The position numbers and the translations under genes are program-made. Source: Maea johnstoni (lineage: Eukaryota; Annelida; Polychaeta; Spionida; Magelonidae). From it: DNA of 64,000 nucleotides. The stretch spans positions 10,533,965 to 10,597,964 of the forward strand of contig OZ012687.1 of the NCBI GenBank assembly GCA_963942565.1, given 5' to 3'. Below are positions 12,097 through 22,226 of this stretch, piece by piece. How positions within the stretch are numbered: position 1 is the stretch's first letter; the number at the start of each line of letters is the position of its first letter. Below the pieces are notes generated by a model, which saw nothing but the letters and a program-made list of their open reading frames with translations, was not told the DNA's origin and did not search any database.

Positions 12097-12123
12097 TAAC
12101 AATAATAATAATAATAATAATGA
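12022..12123. repeat. (AAT)n microsatellite
   Basis: About 100 bp of AAT/ATA repeat with a few ATG/AAC interruptions, in intron 2 of gene copy 2. Poly-Ile and poly-Leu frames across it are artefacts. Confidence 0.9.
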
Positions 12124-13014
12124 TATTGTCATTTGATCTTGCGCCTTTTCCATATAAAAAAAAGCTCGAAGGTGCATTACATATCATTTTCTTAAATTCA
12201 AACTGAATAAACCAGTTATACAGTATACAATTATGAGATATACCAACTATTGTAGGTGTCGTTATTTTTTCTGAGGATGTTTATGAACGATTTCTACTCG
12301 ATCAAACGTGTGTACATCTTTTACTGTTGACTCGTGGATGCTTGTTATGTTTGGATTTTTAATAAAGATCTTTTAACATCCCTCAATAACATTTTTTGAC
12401 CCTTTTTTCCTTTTGAAGTAGATAACATCTTACACATGTATTACTTTTAGTTGTCAGTAGTCACATATAATACATTCATTGATATATATTATTAAGGTCA
12501 ATGCCATATTATTCGAACACTGTTTATAGTACAGTGACAGGATGACTATTCACATATCATACATCCATCGATATACAATATTATATCGATTATCATATAA
12601 ATATCCAAAACAGTCATGGGCAAGTACTGATACTATACTAACAGACAAGCCTTCCACCCATACTATACTCTGAACTGCAAAGAACATGGTTTAGTCTGTG
12701 TTCGAAAGGCACATGTATAGGAATACCTGTATTAACAGTTTCTATGTACTATTGCTTATCCGTTTATGTTGGTAGTCCACTACTTGAGTAAGGGTTGCGC
12801 CTTATATTTATATACGTGCAGCATTGTACAGTGCTATATATTGTTACTAGGACACTGTGAAATTCCGATGGACTTTTATAGATGAGTTAGAAAATTCGAT
12901 TCATGTCCTGGATTTCCATCAAGTACAACATAACCTATACTGTAAAAGGCGATGAAATCACAAACAAAATAATTGAGAATAAAATTAGTGATTGTTGTGG
13001 TGCATTCGTTTCAG
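12124..13014 (+). other. Intron 2 of gene copy 2, remainder
   Basis: AT-rich sequence up to the acceptor CGTTTCAG before exon 3. No repeat family or other gene was recognised. Confidence 0.5.
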
Positions 13015-13142
13015 TCTCCCTAGAATCATCGGCGGCGTGATCGGGGGCTTCGTCCTGATTGGTCTAATCATTATCCTGGTCTGCTGTCTCAAGAAGAACA
13101 GTCTTCTACGCAATGGGAGAATGATCCACGCAAATACACAGC
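13015..13142 (+). CDS. Shisa/CYYR1-like adaptor, copy 2, exon 3 (membrane helix)
   Basis: The acceptor GCATTCGTTTCAG and donor C|GTAAGT bound a 128-nt exon. It encodes SLPRIIGGVIGGFVLIGLII followed by ILVCCLKKNSLL and a basic linker to NTQ. One Gly-rich hydrophobic helix of about 22 residues ends in a CC pair (a possible palmitoylation site, inferred) and KK, giving a type-I topology with the basic side in the cytosol. The intron phases (2 before, 1 after) equal those of the matching exon in copy 3 (23616-23734). The copy 3 exon shares IxGGVxGxxVLxGxII and the VCC-KK block. Confidence 0.8.
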
Positions 13143-13168
13143 GTAAGTTCCACAAGCAGAATATTTTA

Positions 13169-13376
13169 ACCCATTAACGCTTAGGGGTTTCTTGGGAAAT
13201 TGTCGTCTTGATCTAAAATATATTTGACATTTACTCGGGAATTCGGAATCATTTTACAATATATTTGAAGGAGAGTTGTTGGTGAGTGCTCTGATTAACA
13301 AGTTTGCTTACACTTTGGTGATTTCATCCAAACTAATAGGCTGCTTTTGGCTGCTCTGAGTGTTAATGGGTTAAAT
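13169..13376 (+). mobile_element. piggyBac-like (TTAA) MITE in intron 3
   Basis: TTAACCCATTAACGCTTAGG at the left and GAGTGTTAATGGGTTAA at the right form the inverted ends with TTAA flanks. The interior has GTCGTCTTGATCT, TATTTGAAGGAGAGTTGTTG and CTGCTTTTGGCTGCTCTG, shared with relatives. It lies just 26 bp downstream of exon 3 of gene copy 2. Confidence 0.8.
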
Positions 13377-13389
13377 GTTTGTTCAGAAT

Positions 13390-13606
13390 AGACATTTAAT
13401 TCCTGCACAAGGCGACCGGCCGTCATGTGTGTTTACAAACACACATGGGTAACATGTCAAAAAATAAGCCAAACACCTCAATGTCCCTTGTAGCTTGCGA
13501 ATCATAGCTACGTTCAAAAAAATGGGTGGCAATCGGACATGCGGTCGTGCTCTATGCCCGGGCTGCTCACACATTCAGTGCAGGAATTGAATGTCGGCAC
13601 TGTATT
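13390..13606 (+). mobile_element. TA-type MITE in intron 3
   Basis: The ends GACATTTAATTCCTGCACAA and CAGTGCAGGAATTGAATGTC lead to GGCACTG followed by TA. It has the shared inner GTAGCTTGCGAATC/ATAGCTACGTTC palindrome. There is no transposase. Confidence 0.75.
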
Positions 13607-13944
13607 TTGTTTGAGACTGAGTCGTAACTGGCCAGTGAAGAGATAAGTCCTTTCTAAAGTTGTGATATCTTTTGGAAAGAATGTAAATTCTTGAAAACAT
13701 TTGAAACTGTAATATTAACCATGTCAGCCAACACCTCTCTTTGAATGACATTTTTAAACCCATACTAAACTCCACATTGTAATCGTTCAAAACTACCAGT
13801 TAACGTATGCGGACATGACTTCTGGAAATGACTCTGATCAATTATAGATGACACTGAGATGACAGTTTCAAAAACGATCGTCAGTTTTTGAATAGATGGC
13901 ATCATCTACATAGTATTATTACTGTGCACTGTGCATAACATCGT

Positions 13945-14150
13945 TCATAGCCCATTGGTGCTTAGCAGTTACTCTTTATATCGTCGTCTGGATCTTCGAT
14001 ATTTTTGGCAATATTTTTGAAATTAATAAATGAGATCACAAAACATTTGAAGGAGAGTTATTGGCATTGTTTTAATCAACTTTCCTCCTTCAGACATTTT
14101 CCCAATTATGCTTTCGCTTGAAAGAATTCATCAACATTTTCCTGGCACTC
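13945..14150 (+). mobile_element. piggyBac-like MITE, diverged and incomplete
   Basis: It begins AGCCCATTGGTGCTTAGCAG, contains ATCGTCGTCTGGATCTTCG and CATTTGAAGGAGAGTTATTG, and then fades without a clear right terminus. It is an old member of the TTAA family in intron 3 of gene copy 2. Confidence 0.55.
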
Positions 14151-14595
14151 GATTTTAGCCAATAACCTGTTACTATTTGGCATCAGGGACTTGGGGTCAA
14201 ATTTACAATTTTGTCTCAAAAGGGTTGTTCAGACTAATTTGATGGTGAGGGATATTGATTGCTCTGATTGTTACAGGTTATGCACTGTAATGCATTCATA
14301 GTTAGAGATAACTAGTGCCACTGCCACACCTATGACACCCATATCCTGTATGTCTTATCTTCATCAGTGCAAATCAGTTAAGTAGTTCTCGGAAGGCTAG
14401 TACCTTCTATATCAGAATGCACTAGGCGACCTCACTATCTAAGATGTAAAGACTGCATCACTGATGATTAGTCAGTCTATCTCTTGCACTTGCTTGATAA
14501 AGAAGGCTCAGCCTATACTAGTATGAAAGCCTAGTATTGTTACAGTCAGTGTTAATACAAGCCTACAAACTGATGTTTATTGTTTCCTGTTTCAG

Positions 14596-15023
14596 AGGTA
14601 GGAGGGGGAGCAACTGTGATGACTACCACCACCTACGCAACCAACACTGGCTATAACCAACCCGTCCACAGGGCTGCCTGCGCCCCCGCGCGCCCAGCAT
14701 ACGGGCAAGCCCCACAGCAGGGCGGTCCTCCACCACCCGCACCCTACCAAAGACACCCGCCACCCGCACCATACCAAAGACACCCGCCAACCGCACCCTA
14801 CCAAGGACACCCGCCACCCGTGCAGCAGTTACCCGGACAACCACAACCCTACCCTCCACCACCAACCCAATACCCACCACCCCAGGTACCCCCTCAGGGT
14901 GCACCTCAACCTAATGCAGGGCCTATTAAGTCTGAAGGTCCACCACCAGATGGCGCTCCAGGTCAAGTTGTAGCACAGCCCCCTCCGTCTTATGAATCAG
15001 CGGTTGACCAGAAGAAATACTAA
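14596..15023 (+). CDS. Shisa/CYYR1-like adaptor, copy 2, last exon (Pro-rich tail)
   Basis: This exon encodes the C-terminal cytoplasmic tail. The acceptor TTGTTTCCTGTTTCAG opens a phase-1 exon reading VGGGATVMTTTTYATNTGYN, with the VMTTTT block shared by copies 1 and 3, then a Pro/Gln-rich tail. A 27-bp tandem repeat gives three APYQRHPP-type units. Near the C terminus PPPSYESA contains a PPxY (PPSY) motif, and the protein ends VDQKKY. With exons 1-3 the protein is 259 residues. A likely role is a membrane adaptor that brings WW-domain proteins to a partner at the membrane or in endosomes. This is inferred from the family architecture and not from any residue specific to a partner. The tail lacks the EMYGDEKNPKY ending of copies 1 and 3, so it is a distinct paralogue. 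Confidence 0.8.
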
Positions 15024-15423
15024 AATTAAACAGGCAGAACCCATTGGTAGACTTTTCCCGCCAGTAATCAACATGTCACCATCGTCTGACACATTTACAA
15101 ATAATTACATAATAGTACATATCGAGTGAATTTAGATGAAGAAAACTCGTAAGAATCATCCTTTAGACCATATTTGAAATTTCTATTGTCTGCTACGAAC
15201 CATTAAAGATGTCTGACATGAATACAACTATTCTAAAATGGAGTAGTTCATGATTGTTCTTGAAGTAAAACCATTAAGTGAATGTATCAATTTTGATCTT
15301 TTTGCTTTGGTTTACTAGGAGTTGTTTGACCTGTTCTGGTCAAGCGTGGGGCCAAAGTAACAATATGCCCAGGTATCATTTTCTGTTATGTGCAAAAGGA
15401 CAAGAAACGCTTTTCTTGTGCTA

Positions 15424-15596
15424 CAGGCAACTCTGCTTAATCCGGACTTGTGTGGACCATAAATGTCTGTCCGGATTAGGCAAAATCCGGATCACGCGTA
15501 TAAAATTATATGTAAAGGAAGGGACTTGGACCTTCCAAACTGTCCGGTTAAGACGATAATCCGGATTACAAATATCCGTATTATGCAAAGTTGCTG
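15424..15596 (+). mobile_element. pogo/Tigger-like MITE
   Basis: This is a 173-bp element flanked by TA on both sides, with inverted ends CAGGCAACTCTGCTTAATCC and ATTATGCAAAGTTGCTG. The inner TCCGGATTA repeats are typical of pogo/Tigger-type ends. No transposase is present. It lies about 400 bp after the stop codon of gene copy 2. Confidence 0.65.
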
Positions 15597-15827
15597 TATT
15601 ATGCTGTGGATCCCATGGTGGCTTACGAGATTAACTTGTGAATATTGAAAGGTCATTTTGAGTGTTATCATCACTAGCAGACGGGCATTCCATGAGCTTG
15701 CACACAAGCAACAATATTAACTCGTCATGTCCTCTTCACAGGAATAAACCCCAGTCGAATAGTGCTCAGAATATTGCTTCGCTAAAGAAAAATTAAGTCT
15801 TGCGAAAAAGTCAAACATGTACGATGG

Positions 15828-15886
15828 TGCAGGTGTGAACGGCAAAGAAATAAAGCATTTTTTTCCGCCGTTCACACCAGCACATA
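15828..15886. repeat. Perfect short inverted repeat (hairpin)
   Basis: GGTGTGAACGGC and GCCGTTCACACC face each other across about 25 bp. It could be the core of a small foldback element; longer terminal repeats around it are only suggested (GTCGAATA at 15753 and 15940). No function is assigned. Confidence 0.5.
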
Positions 15887-15899
15887 GTAAACATCCAAC

Positions 15900-16379
15900 G
15901 CTGACTACCAATTAAATTCCAATATGCCGGTTCATTTAGTCGAATATTGCTCAAAACGTTGATTTGTTATGAATGAATATACTCTTTAGTGAATAAGTTA
16001 TATATGTTGCGCTTATCACAATCATTACTTGTATATATATATGCCGGTATCCTGATCTTTTCACATATTTTAATAGTGTGATATACTAATTTACTCGAAG
16101 AGCATCCAAGTAGCACATATTCTAATATCATTAAATTGCGAGTTATAACGCATTGGATGAACATGCATGTATTTAATTGTATAAAGTTGCACTGCAAACT
16201 TTTAGACCGGTTGTATTTACTGCGCTGCTTCCTTATAAGATATATATTTTTGTATATGTGTTCAGCTTTTGGGTGGTTTGAAGTTTTTGAAGGTTATAAC
16301 AACATTTGTATGCTATTAGATAGAGCAATTAAGGCATAGATGGCTCTATATGAACGAAGCTTGAAGGTCATCAAATTAC

Positions 16380-16380
<1 letters not shown>
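15900..16380. other. Intergenic sequence, nothing recognised
   Basis: AT-rich sequence with several short unrelated open frames. No repeats, conserved domains or RNA genes were recognised. Confidence 0.45.
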
Positions 16381-16597
<217 letters not shown>

Positions 16598-16823
16598 GGA
16601 AACGTGGCTTATGGCTGTGGTGAAAAGAAACTACGTGTTGTTCGTTAGCTTGCCTAACCGCCACTGACAATATGACGTCAGCCTTCACGTGCGCGTCCTC
16701 CGTAGTGGGCCAATCAAAATGCGGTATTCTTCGTCGCTCTTTACGACGAAACTAGGACGCCAAAACAAATTGTGGCGCCCTCTATAGACCAGTATAATAA
16801 CTCTTGCTGGTCAACAATAGCGG

Positions 16824-16848
16824 TTTCGTCTATTCATAGACTCATCAG
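16824..16848 (-). ncRNA. Hammerhead-ribozyme-like core
   Basis: On the minus strand the sequence reads CTGATGA, then a 14-nt perfect hairpin GTCTATGAATAGAC, then GAAA. These are the two invariant core strands of the hammerhead ribozyme enclosing stem II, and the spacing is the same as in known retroelement hammerheads. I could not assign stem I, stem III and the cleavage triplet with confidence. A GACCAG/CTGGTC pairing lies just 3' (16790-16815 region). Activity is therefore unproven. The location 3' of a Penelope GIY-YIG frame fits the published occurrence of hammerheads in these elements. Confidence 0.6.
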
Positions 16849-17538
16849 AGGCGTATCTACGGTTATTGGGGCCCCTGTGTATTTGGGTGTGCAAAGCACC
16901 CAGGGGCCGAATGGATCTCATAATAATGGGATCCTCCCATATGGAGAGGTTAGAATATTTTAATTCCCGTGCACGTGGTAACAACATTTAATTTCTAGGG
17001 GTTTTACAGCCCGGGCGATCTCGGACCAATCCACCAAAAGATATTAGAAAAATCAGAACGGGGCACTGGTGGATAGCCCAAAATCCTCCCATTTCTAACA
17101 GGGAGTGTATGGAAATGATATAAGGGGTAAACCAATTATAAATCAAACAAAATAAAATGATGATTCATAAATATGTATTGTTTTGTTTTTATTACTGCAT
17201 GTTTGTCGATATAGTATCGGACTGAAATATATTTTAGGACCAATTGAGTAATCCCATATTTATCCAGATCTAGCTATGTCTGAATAAGGTACAGTAAAGT
17301 CATTTAATGGGGGTGTCCGGTGGAAATAAATAAACTTATTGATGTTCTAATAAAATAAAGTTAAAGAAAGCTCACAGAACAATGAATGGGTTTTACCTAG
17401 TATTATATATCAAGTAAGATATTGTATTTCTTTGGAAACAGATGTCTAAAGATTAATCCCATGATATCATGAGAGTATTGTCATGTTTACAAGGACATGA
17501 TGGTACTTTATCCAAGAGAATTTAGCGGTTGACCCAGT

Positions 17539-18077
17539 CTATTTTTTCTTCTTTTTCAATTTTTTATTATCAAAAACATTGAGGCCTTCTGGAACCTTGG
17601 TGCGTAATGTACACATCCAATTCTGTTCTAAATATAATCTGTGTAATAATGAAGAGTCACTGTCTGGATGTCCTCTTGCGAATTGAAGCACGTATGTGGT
17701 CATATCTGTAATACCACTGTGTCCAGGCTCATTGAAGTGCCTACCAACACTGTGTATTACAGTGTTGTTTTGTGTGACATTCCTAAAGTGTTCACACATA
17801 CGAGATCTAAGACTCCTCTTGGTTTGTCCTACATACATTTTATGGCATATTTTGCATTCAATGCAATAAATAAGATTATTGCTTTCGCATTTACAATTAC
17901 GAATAGTGGTGTAGGTAGAATTGGTCAGTGTACATAACATTCGTCCACCAGTGTCCAGTCGGTCACAGTACCGACAATTGCTGCGGGTACAGGCCCTATT
18001 TTTAGGGTCATTTGATGGGTCTTTAATAGGGGGTTGTCCCTGAACGTCCCAAGGATTGAAAGTTAATGCTCTTACAA

Positions 18078-18078
<1 letters not shown>
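17539..18078 (-). CDS. Penelope-like GIY-YIG endonuclease domain, C-terminal fragment
   Basis: The open frame enters from the (TA)n tract and ends at a stop at 17539. After a linker with a Cys-rich segment (CTRSNCRYCDRL), the GIY-YIG-type core is visible: NLIYCIECKICHKMYVGQTK, then RSLRSRMCEHF. The conserved elements are IYCI.C..C, YVGQT and R...CEH. This nuclease nicks DNA for target-primed insertion of Penelope-like elements. The C terminus ends in a run of lysines. The frame is intact as far as it goes, but the reverse-transcriptase portion upstream is missing, so the element is not autonomous. Confidence 0.8.

Positions 18079-18160
<82 letters not shown>
18079..18160. repeat. (TA)n microsatellite, inner boundary of right arm
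   Basis: TA repeat between the Penelope-like element and the inner end of the right inverted-duplication arm. It corresponds in position to the (TA)n tract at 6599. Confidence 0.95.
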
Positions 18161-18165
<5 letters not shown>

Positions 18166-18322
18166 GATCCGTTTCCTTAGATTATATCATAAAACATAGC
18201 AACGCATACAAACAAACAGTAAAAAACAGTGTTTCACACCTTAAGATATACATACAAATGTAACGATACATCAGTCACCTGTCTGATAACATTTACAAAT
18301 CCTATCTTAATGAAAATAACTG

Positions 18323-18526
<204 letters not shown>

Positions 18527-18534
18527 GAAACTTG

Positions 18535-18640
18535 TGCGAGGTTTTTTTCTAGGCAATGCAGTGTCTCCAGGTATTTTACCAGTGGCTGCTTACTGCCCAG
18601 GTTCGAATCCTGTCCGGTGCATGTAAGAAAGTTCCAAGTG
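18535..18640 (+). mobile_element. tRNA-like SINE fragment, right arm
   Basis: GCCCAGGTTCGAATCCTGTC contains a Pol III B-box. The preceding CAGTGGCTGCTTACTGCCC is typical of tRNA-derived SINE heads of invertebrates. It matches 6178-6310 in the left arm. There is no intact tRNA fold. Confidence 0.5.
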
Positions 18641-18949
18641 CCTATACTAGGGTATAGCAGTGGTTTCGCCGGGTGCTACAGTTTCTTACACAACTTACAA
18701 ATGGCTAGTTACGAATTGACCATAATAGGACGACAAAAATGTGATGAAAAACGAAATTCAAAATTCCAAACTCCATGTGTTTTGTCTAATTTTCTCTTGC
18801 ATTGTAAGTACGAAAGTAAAAGTCTGACTCTTGCACTACCCGGGTGCTTTGGCAATGAATCCGGGTTAATATTAACACAGCGTTAGTCGACAGGCACAAT
18901 TGATAGCACAGATGAACGCGGACTTCAAATGCCCATATTACAGCCCCGA

Positions 18950-19095
18950 CATCTAATTCCTGCACTAAATGCGTGGGCAGCCCGGACACAACACACATGA
19001 TTGATGTGCTTGGCGTATTTTCTTTAAGGTTTAAACGACTGGGCACTGACTGAGGTCTGGTCGGCTATTGCAGGAATTAAATGTCTGTACTCTAG
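18950..19095 (+). mobile_element. TA-type MITE, internally shortened
   Basis: The ends are CCGACATCTAATTCCTGCAC and TTGCAGGAATTAAATGTCTG. The interior is shorter than in other copies (about 145 bp instead of 250). The left-arm counterpart region has two separate copies (5268-5515 and 5645-5900), so this may be a fusion of the two ends by internal deletion. Confidence 0.6.
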
Positions 19096-19424
19096 AACAT
19101 AGTGCAACAGGGGCACAAATCGAAAAATATAATGGGATATGAAAATGAATACTAGGAGAATCCCTTCACAATAGCATCGATTATATCGCGCATGCTATGG
19201 TCCAGCATTCCTCGCTAAACAGTACTAAGGCAAGATAGCCTATCTAGTAAGCGAGAGCTTTATAAACTGTAAAGAACGTGGAATCAACACTTCACATATC
19301 AGCAAAAATCAGATCAATTTTTGCATCATCATCATGAACCGCCATGTCCACAAATGGTTAATACTTAATAGAAACATGTAGCGCCATCTGTAACCAAAAT
19401 TAAGAACTACAATACTCATTAAAA

Positions 19425-19645
19425 CGGTCACTCTAAATCCACGCAGATGTCAGGAATGACGTCATGGAAACTTTTGATCTTGGAATCCATGAATCAGGTC
19501 CAGGATTAGGATTAGGGTTACCTTATCCTAACCCTAACCCTGGACCTGATTCCTACTCCTCCTAATCCCAACCCTAGGAAGGGGATTCCAAGATCACAAG
19601 TTTTCATGACGTCATTCCTGACAGCTGCGGGGATTTAGAGTATAC
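19425..19645 (+). mobile_element. Telomere-like foldback element, nearly complete
   Basis: Long inverted ends start CTCTAAATCCACGCAG at the left and finish CTGCGGGGATTTAGAG at the right, and continue inward through a TGACGTCAT palindrome and CTTGGAATCC. They enclose TTAGGG/CCCTAA-like blocks around GGACCTGATTC. The left-arm counterpart is the truncated copy at 4940-5065. Confidence 0.75.
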
Positions 19646-19829
19646 CCATGAAAACGCAGCACTTGTCTAAACGATGCATTTCACGACTACGCCATTTTGA
19701 CATACTCACTAGATTCGCTAATATTAAAGTCGTTATCCTATTCTCATCTGAAGCATAGTTATATATATCTATAACAACGCATTATATTAAGAAACATTTT
19801 AATGCACATAGGAACTGTATAACTGGTTA

Positions 19830-20045
19830 ATTTGGCGTGGTTTTTAAATTGGCGTTTTTTGGCGAATGCCCATCAACGCCAAATTAAACATTGCATAAAA
19901 ATATGTCTACATAAAGATGGTGTTGTTCTGACTGTTCCAGACGCCAAAATAAATACAGGGAAAAAACTTTTTTGAAAAAAAACGCCAACTTAAGTATACG
20001 CCAAATTAACTAGTTATACAGTATTCCTGTTGAGATTACACTCCA
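19830..20045 (+). repeat. Palindromic repeat with GGCGT/ACGCC ends
   Basis: ACTGTATAACTGGTTAATTTGGCG at the left (shown here only as its key blocks ACTGTATAACT and TTAATTTGGCG) is mirrored at the right by CGCCAAATTAACTAGTTATACAGT. This gives ends of about 25 bp around a 200-bp interior rich in GGCGTTTTTTGGCG-like motifs. It is absent at the matching left-arm position (about 4740), so it is probably a MITE inserted after the duplication. Confidence 0.65.
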
Positions 20046-20084
20046 AATATTGTTCAAATATCATTCTATTAGATAATTCATGTT

Positions 20085-20347
20085 TACCCATTAATGCTTA
20101 AATGTTCTTGTAGAATGATTCTGTGGATCTAACATACTTTCCGGACCACGTCAAAAACGGAAAGCATCCAACATACTTTTAACAATAACTGAGATATTTA
20201 GAATGATTCAAAAAATATATTTAAAGGAGAGTTGTTATTAAATTTCTATTTGATATTTCTCCATCGAATATTTTCCGAACTGCTGATGTCTGCAATGATT
20301 CATCACATCTTTAGGTTGCTTTTGGCTGCTGTGGGAACAAGTGGGTT
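20085..20347 (+). mobile_element. piggyBac-like MITE
   Basis: It begins TTTACCCATTAATGCTTAAA and ends GGAACAAGTGGGTTAA. The interior has TTAAAGGAGAGTTGTTATT and GGTTGCTTTTGGCTGCTG. It corresponds to the left-arm copy at 4283-4500. Confidence 0.7.
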
Positions 20348-20591
20348 AAGAATTATCAGACAAAGTGTGCACTCCAGATGATAATGGGTTAAAAGTGTAC
20401 TACAGTAATACCTGTATCCACCTAGCGGACATCCCAGATACTTATGATCCGTTACTTATGCTACTTATGCTACAGGCCATATAGTTAACTCCTGTTTACA
20501 AGTTTAAAAAATGGCAGACTCCCTTTGTCTAGTCTTAAAGGTGTTCTGTTGGTCAGCTCTTTTTCTGATGTTTCCTTTAAGCAGACCTTTG

Positions 20592-20822
20592 TTCACCCAT
20601 TAATGCTTCAGAGTTCCTCTAGAATTGTCGTCTGGATCTTACATACTTTTCACAATAACTTTGGAATTGGAAATGATTTTAAAGGATATTTGAAGGAGAG
20701 TTGTTGGTAATGTCATGGTTAACATTTTTCCATCAAATGTTTACTTTATCATGCTTTTGCATGAAAGATTTCATCACAATTGTGGGGCTGTTTTTGGCCG
20801 CTGTGGGCATTAATGGGTTAAT
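20592..20822 (+). mobile_element. piggyBac-like MITE
   Basis: CACCCATTAATGCTTCAGAG at the left and GGGCATTAATGGGTTAA at the right, with a family interior (GTCGTCTGGATCTTACATAC, TTTGAAGGAGAGTTGTTGG). It has no counterpart at the matching left-arm site (about 3480), so it looks like an arm-specific insertion. Confidence 0.75.
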
Positions 20823-20949
20823 TACACCAAGAGTATATATGGTAAGTTTGTTCCATGACTGTTAAGGTGTCCAGGCTAGTCTTGACACTATTATATGCCA
20901 TTATATGACTAACATGCCATCATGATAGATCATCCGCATCATTTCCATA

Positions 20950-21205
20950 GCGTACGTTTAATTCCTGCACTAAATGCGTGGGCAGCCCGGGTTTAATACA
21001 CGACCGCACGCTCGGTTGCCACTCATTTTCTTGGGCATGGATGAATGGATGACCTGCCAATTGAACGTAGCTTCGATTTGCAAGCTACGTGGGTTACTGG
21101 TGTGTTTGCCTTAATTTTTGTTTTCCATGGGTGTTTGTAGAACCAGGCACTACCAGACGTACGGTCGACTGGTGCAGGAATTAAATGTTTGTACTGTAGA
21201 GAAGA
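20950..21205 (-). mobile_element. TA-type MITE
   Basis: The ends TTTAATTCCTGCACTAAATG and GGTGCAGGAATTAAATGTTT lead to ACTG followed by TA. This is the right-arm counterpart of 3058-3325. It has the shared GTAGCTTCGATTTGC/AAGCTACGT palindrome. Confidence 0.7.
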
Positions 21206-21671
21206 CAACTCCACCTGCCCCATTCAACACCTCCGTACATCTAACCTTTATCCCTCGGTAACTTCTATAATAGCGGGGAACTTTTTATATTGAATACCTG
21301 TCTATATGGAATGTGTTTGGATCGCCCACACATATTCAATGTATGAAGGTTGCACTGTATTCCTCCTTGTACGATTCTGTTAAAATTATTACTCTAAAAA
21401 AACTTGATATTGAGAGGTATTGGTAATGGTGAGTAGATCTTGTTCACTAATTCAAGAGAAGTTGAAAAGAGAGCTATAAGGATTGTCAATATTTGAACTT
21501 GAACTAGAGTCATGTTCCTGGTTTGAAGGTCAAGGGCCTAATGTACATCAGAAGTCTTCATTCGTGTGAGGAATTGAGGATTGTTTTGACATACCACATT
21601 TGATGTGATTTAGTTCATATTCGCAAATATAGCTGGCGCTGGATCTTATCGATACATTTAGAATGCAGAGC

Positions 21672-21838
21672 ACAGGGGCGGATTCAGTAGGCGGGGGGGG
21701 GGGGTGTTCGAGGGGTGCGTCCGAACCCCCCTGGCTGGTGAGTCACTTTGCACCACTACGCCACCTGTGGACAAACATCAAAACTAATTGTTTTTCTTGC
21801 CTCGACAGGTTTTCCTGTCTTTTGTTTCCCCAGCACTC
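21672..21838 (+). mobile_element. Arm-specific insertion with G-run and C-run
   Basis: About 165 bp starting CAGGGGCGGATTCAGTAGG and containing a run of G followed by TTCGAGGGGTGCGTCCG and a CCCCCC run. It is missing from the matching left-arm position, where GAGACGCTCTGTATTC is continuous (about 2475). A short AGC repeat flanks it. The CAGGGGCGGATCCAG-type start is common to small dispersed repeats of marine invertebrates, but the exact family is not certain. Confidence 0.6.
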
Positions 21839-21948
21839 AGCTTCTCTTAAAAATGCCAAATATCGCCAAAAGTAGAAACTCTCACATCATGTGATTTCCA
21901 GCACGGGTGAACAGATTAGAATAATACTCATGTTCATTTGTAACGAGA

Positions 21949-22226
21949 TTAATATTTTGGATTTTTTTCGTCTCCGTACATTTCAGCAGACGATGGTTGT
22001 AAGACTCCCGGCATCGGGGGACCTTGAGGGGGTGCTATGGGTGGGCGTGGGCGTGGGCGTGGGCGTGGGTGTGCCCCTGGAAGGGGTCCTTGGGGTGGCG
22101 GGTACTGGGTTGAAGGGTATTGTTGTGGCGGTTGCCCCTGGGGTGGGTATGCCGGGGGTGGGCCGTAGTGTTGAAAGCCAGGGTTGTTGTTTGCAGCACT
22201 GGTAGTTGTTGTCATCACCACGGCAT
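21949..22226 (-). CDS. Shisa/CYYR1-like membrane adaptor, copy 3, last exon
   Basis: This phase-1 exon follows TTTCTTTGCAG on the minus strand and encodes a 91-residue tail: AVVMTTTTSAANNNPGFQ, then HYGPPPAYPPQG with a PPAY motif, Pro/Gln-rich sequence, an (RP)4 repeat, and the ending PSSAEMYGDEKNPKY before the stop. It is shorter than copy 1 (136 residues) by losses in the Pro-rich middle but keeps both conserved ends and the PPxY motif. Joined to the membrane exon at 23616-23734, the split codon reads Asn and continues PQNAVVMTTTT, so the two exons fit. Function as for copy 2, by family inference. Confidence 0.75.

Larger units (their letters stand above)
16596..18078 (-). mobile_element. 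Penelope-like retroelement fragment (5'-truncated)
   Basis: This minus-strand element lies exactly between two (TA)n tracts. Its open frame (17539-18078) carries a GIY-YIG endonuclease domain, and farther 3' is a hammerhead-ribozyme-like core (16824-16848). Both are typical of Penelope-like elements, which have a reverse transcriptase followed by GIY-YIG and repeated ends with ribozymes. The reverse-transcriptase part is absent because the homology ends at the (TA)n tract at 18079. A relative lies at 28261-28690 on the plus strand. The (TA)n on both sides suggests insertion into a TA microsatellite. Confidence 0.75.

Noticed and set aside
18598-18616. tRNA gene based on the GGTTCGAATCC box
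   Set aside because: No acceptor stem or cloverleaf can be formed, and the sequence is part of a repeat present in both arms.
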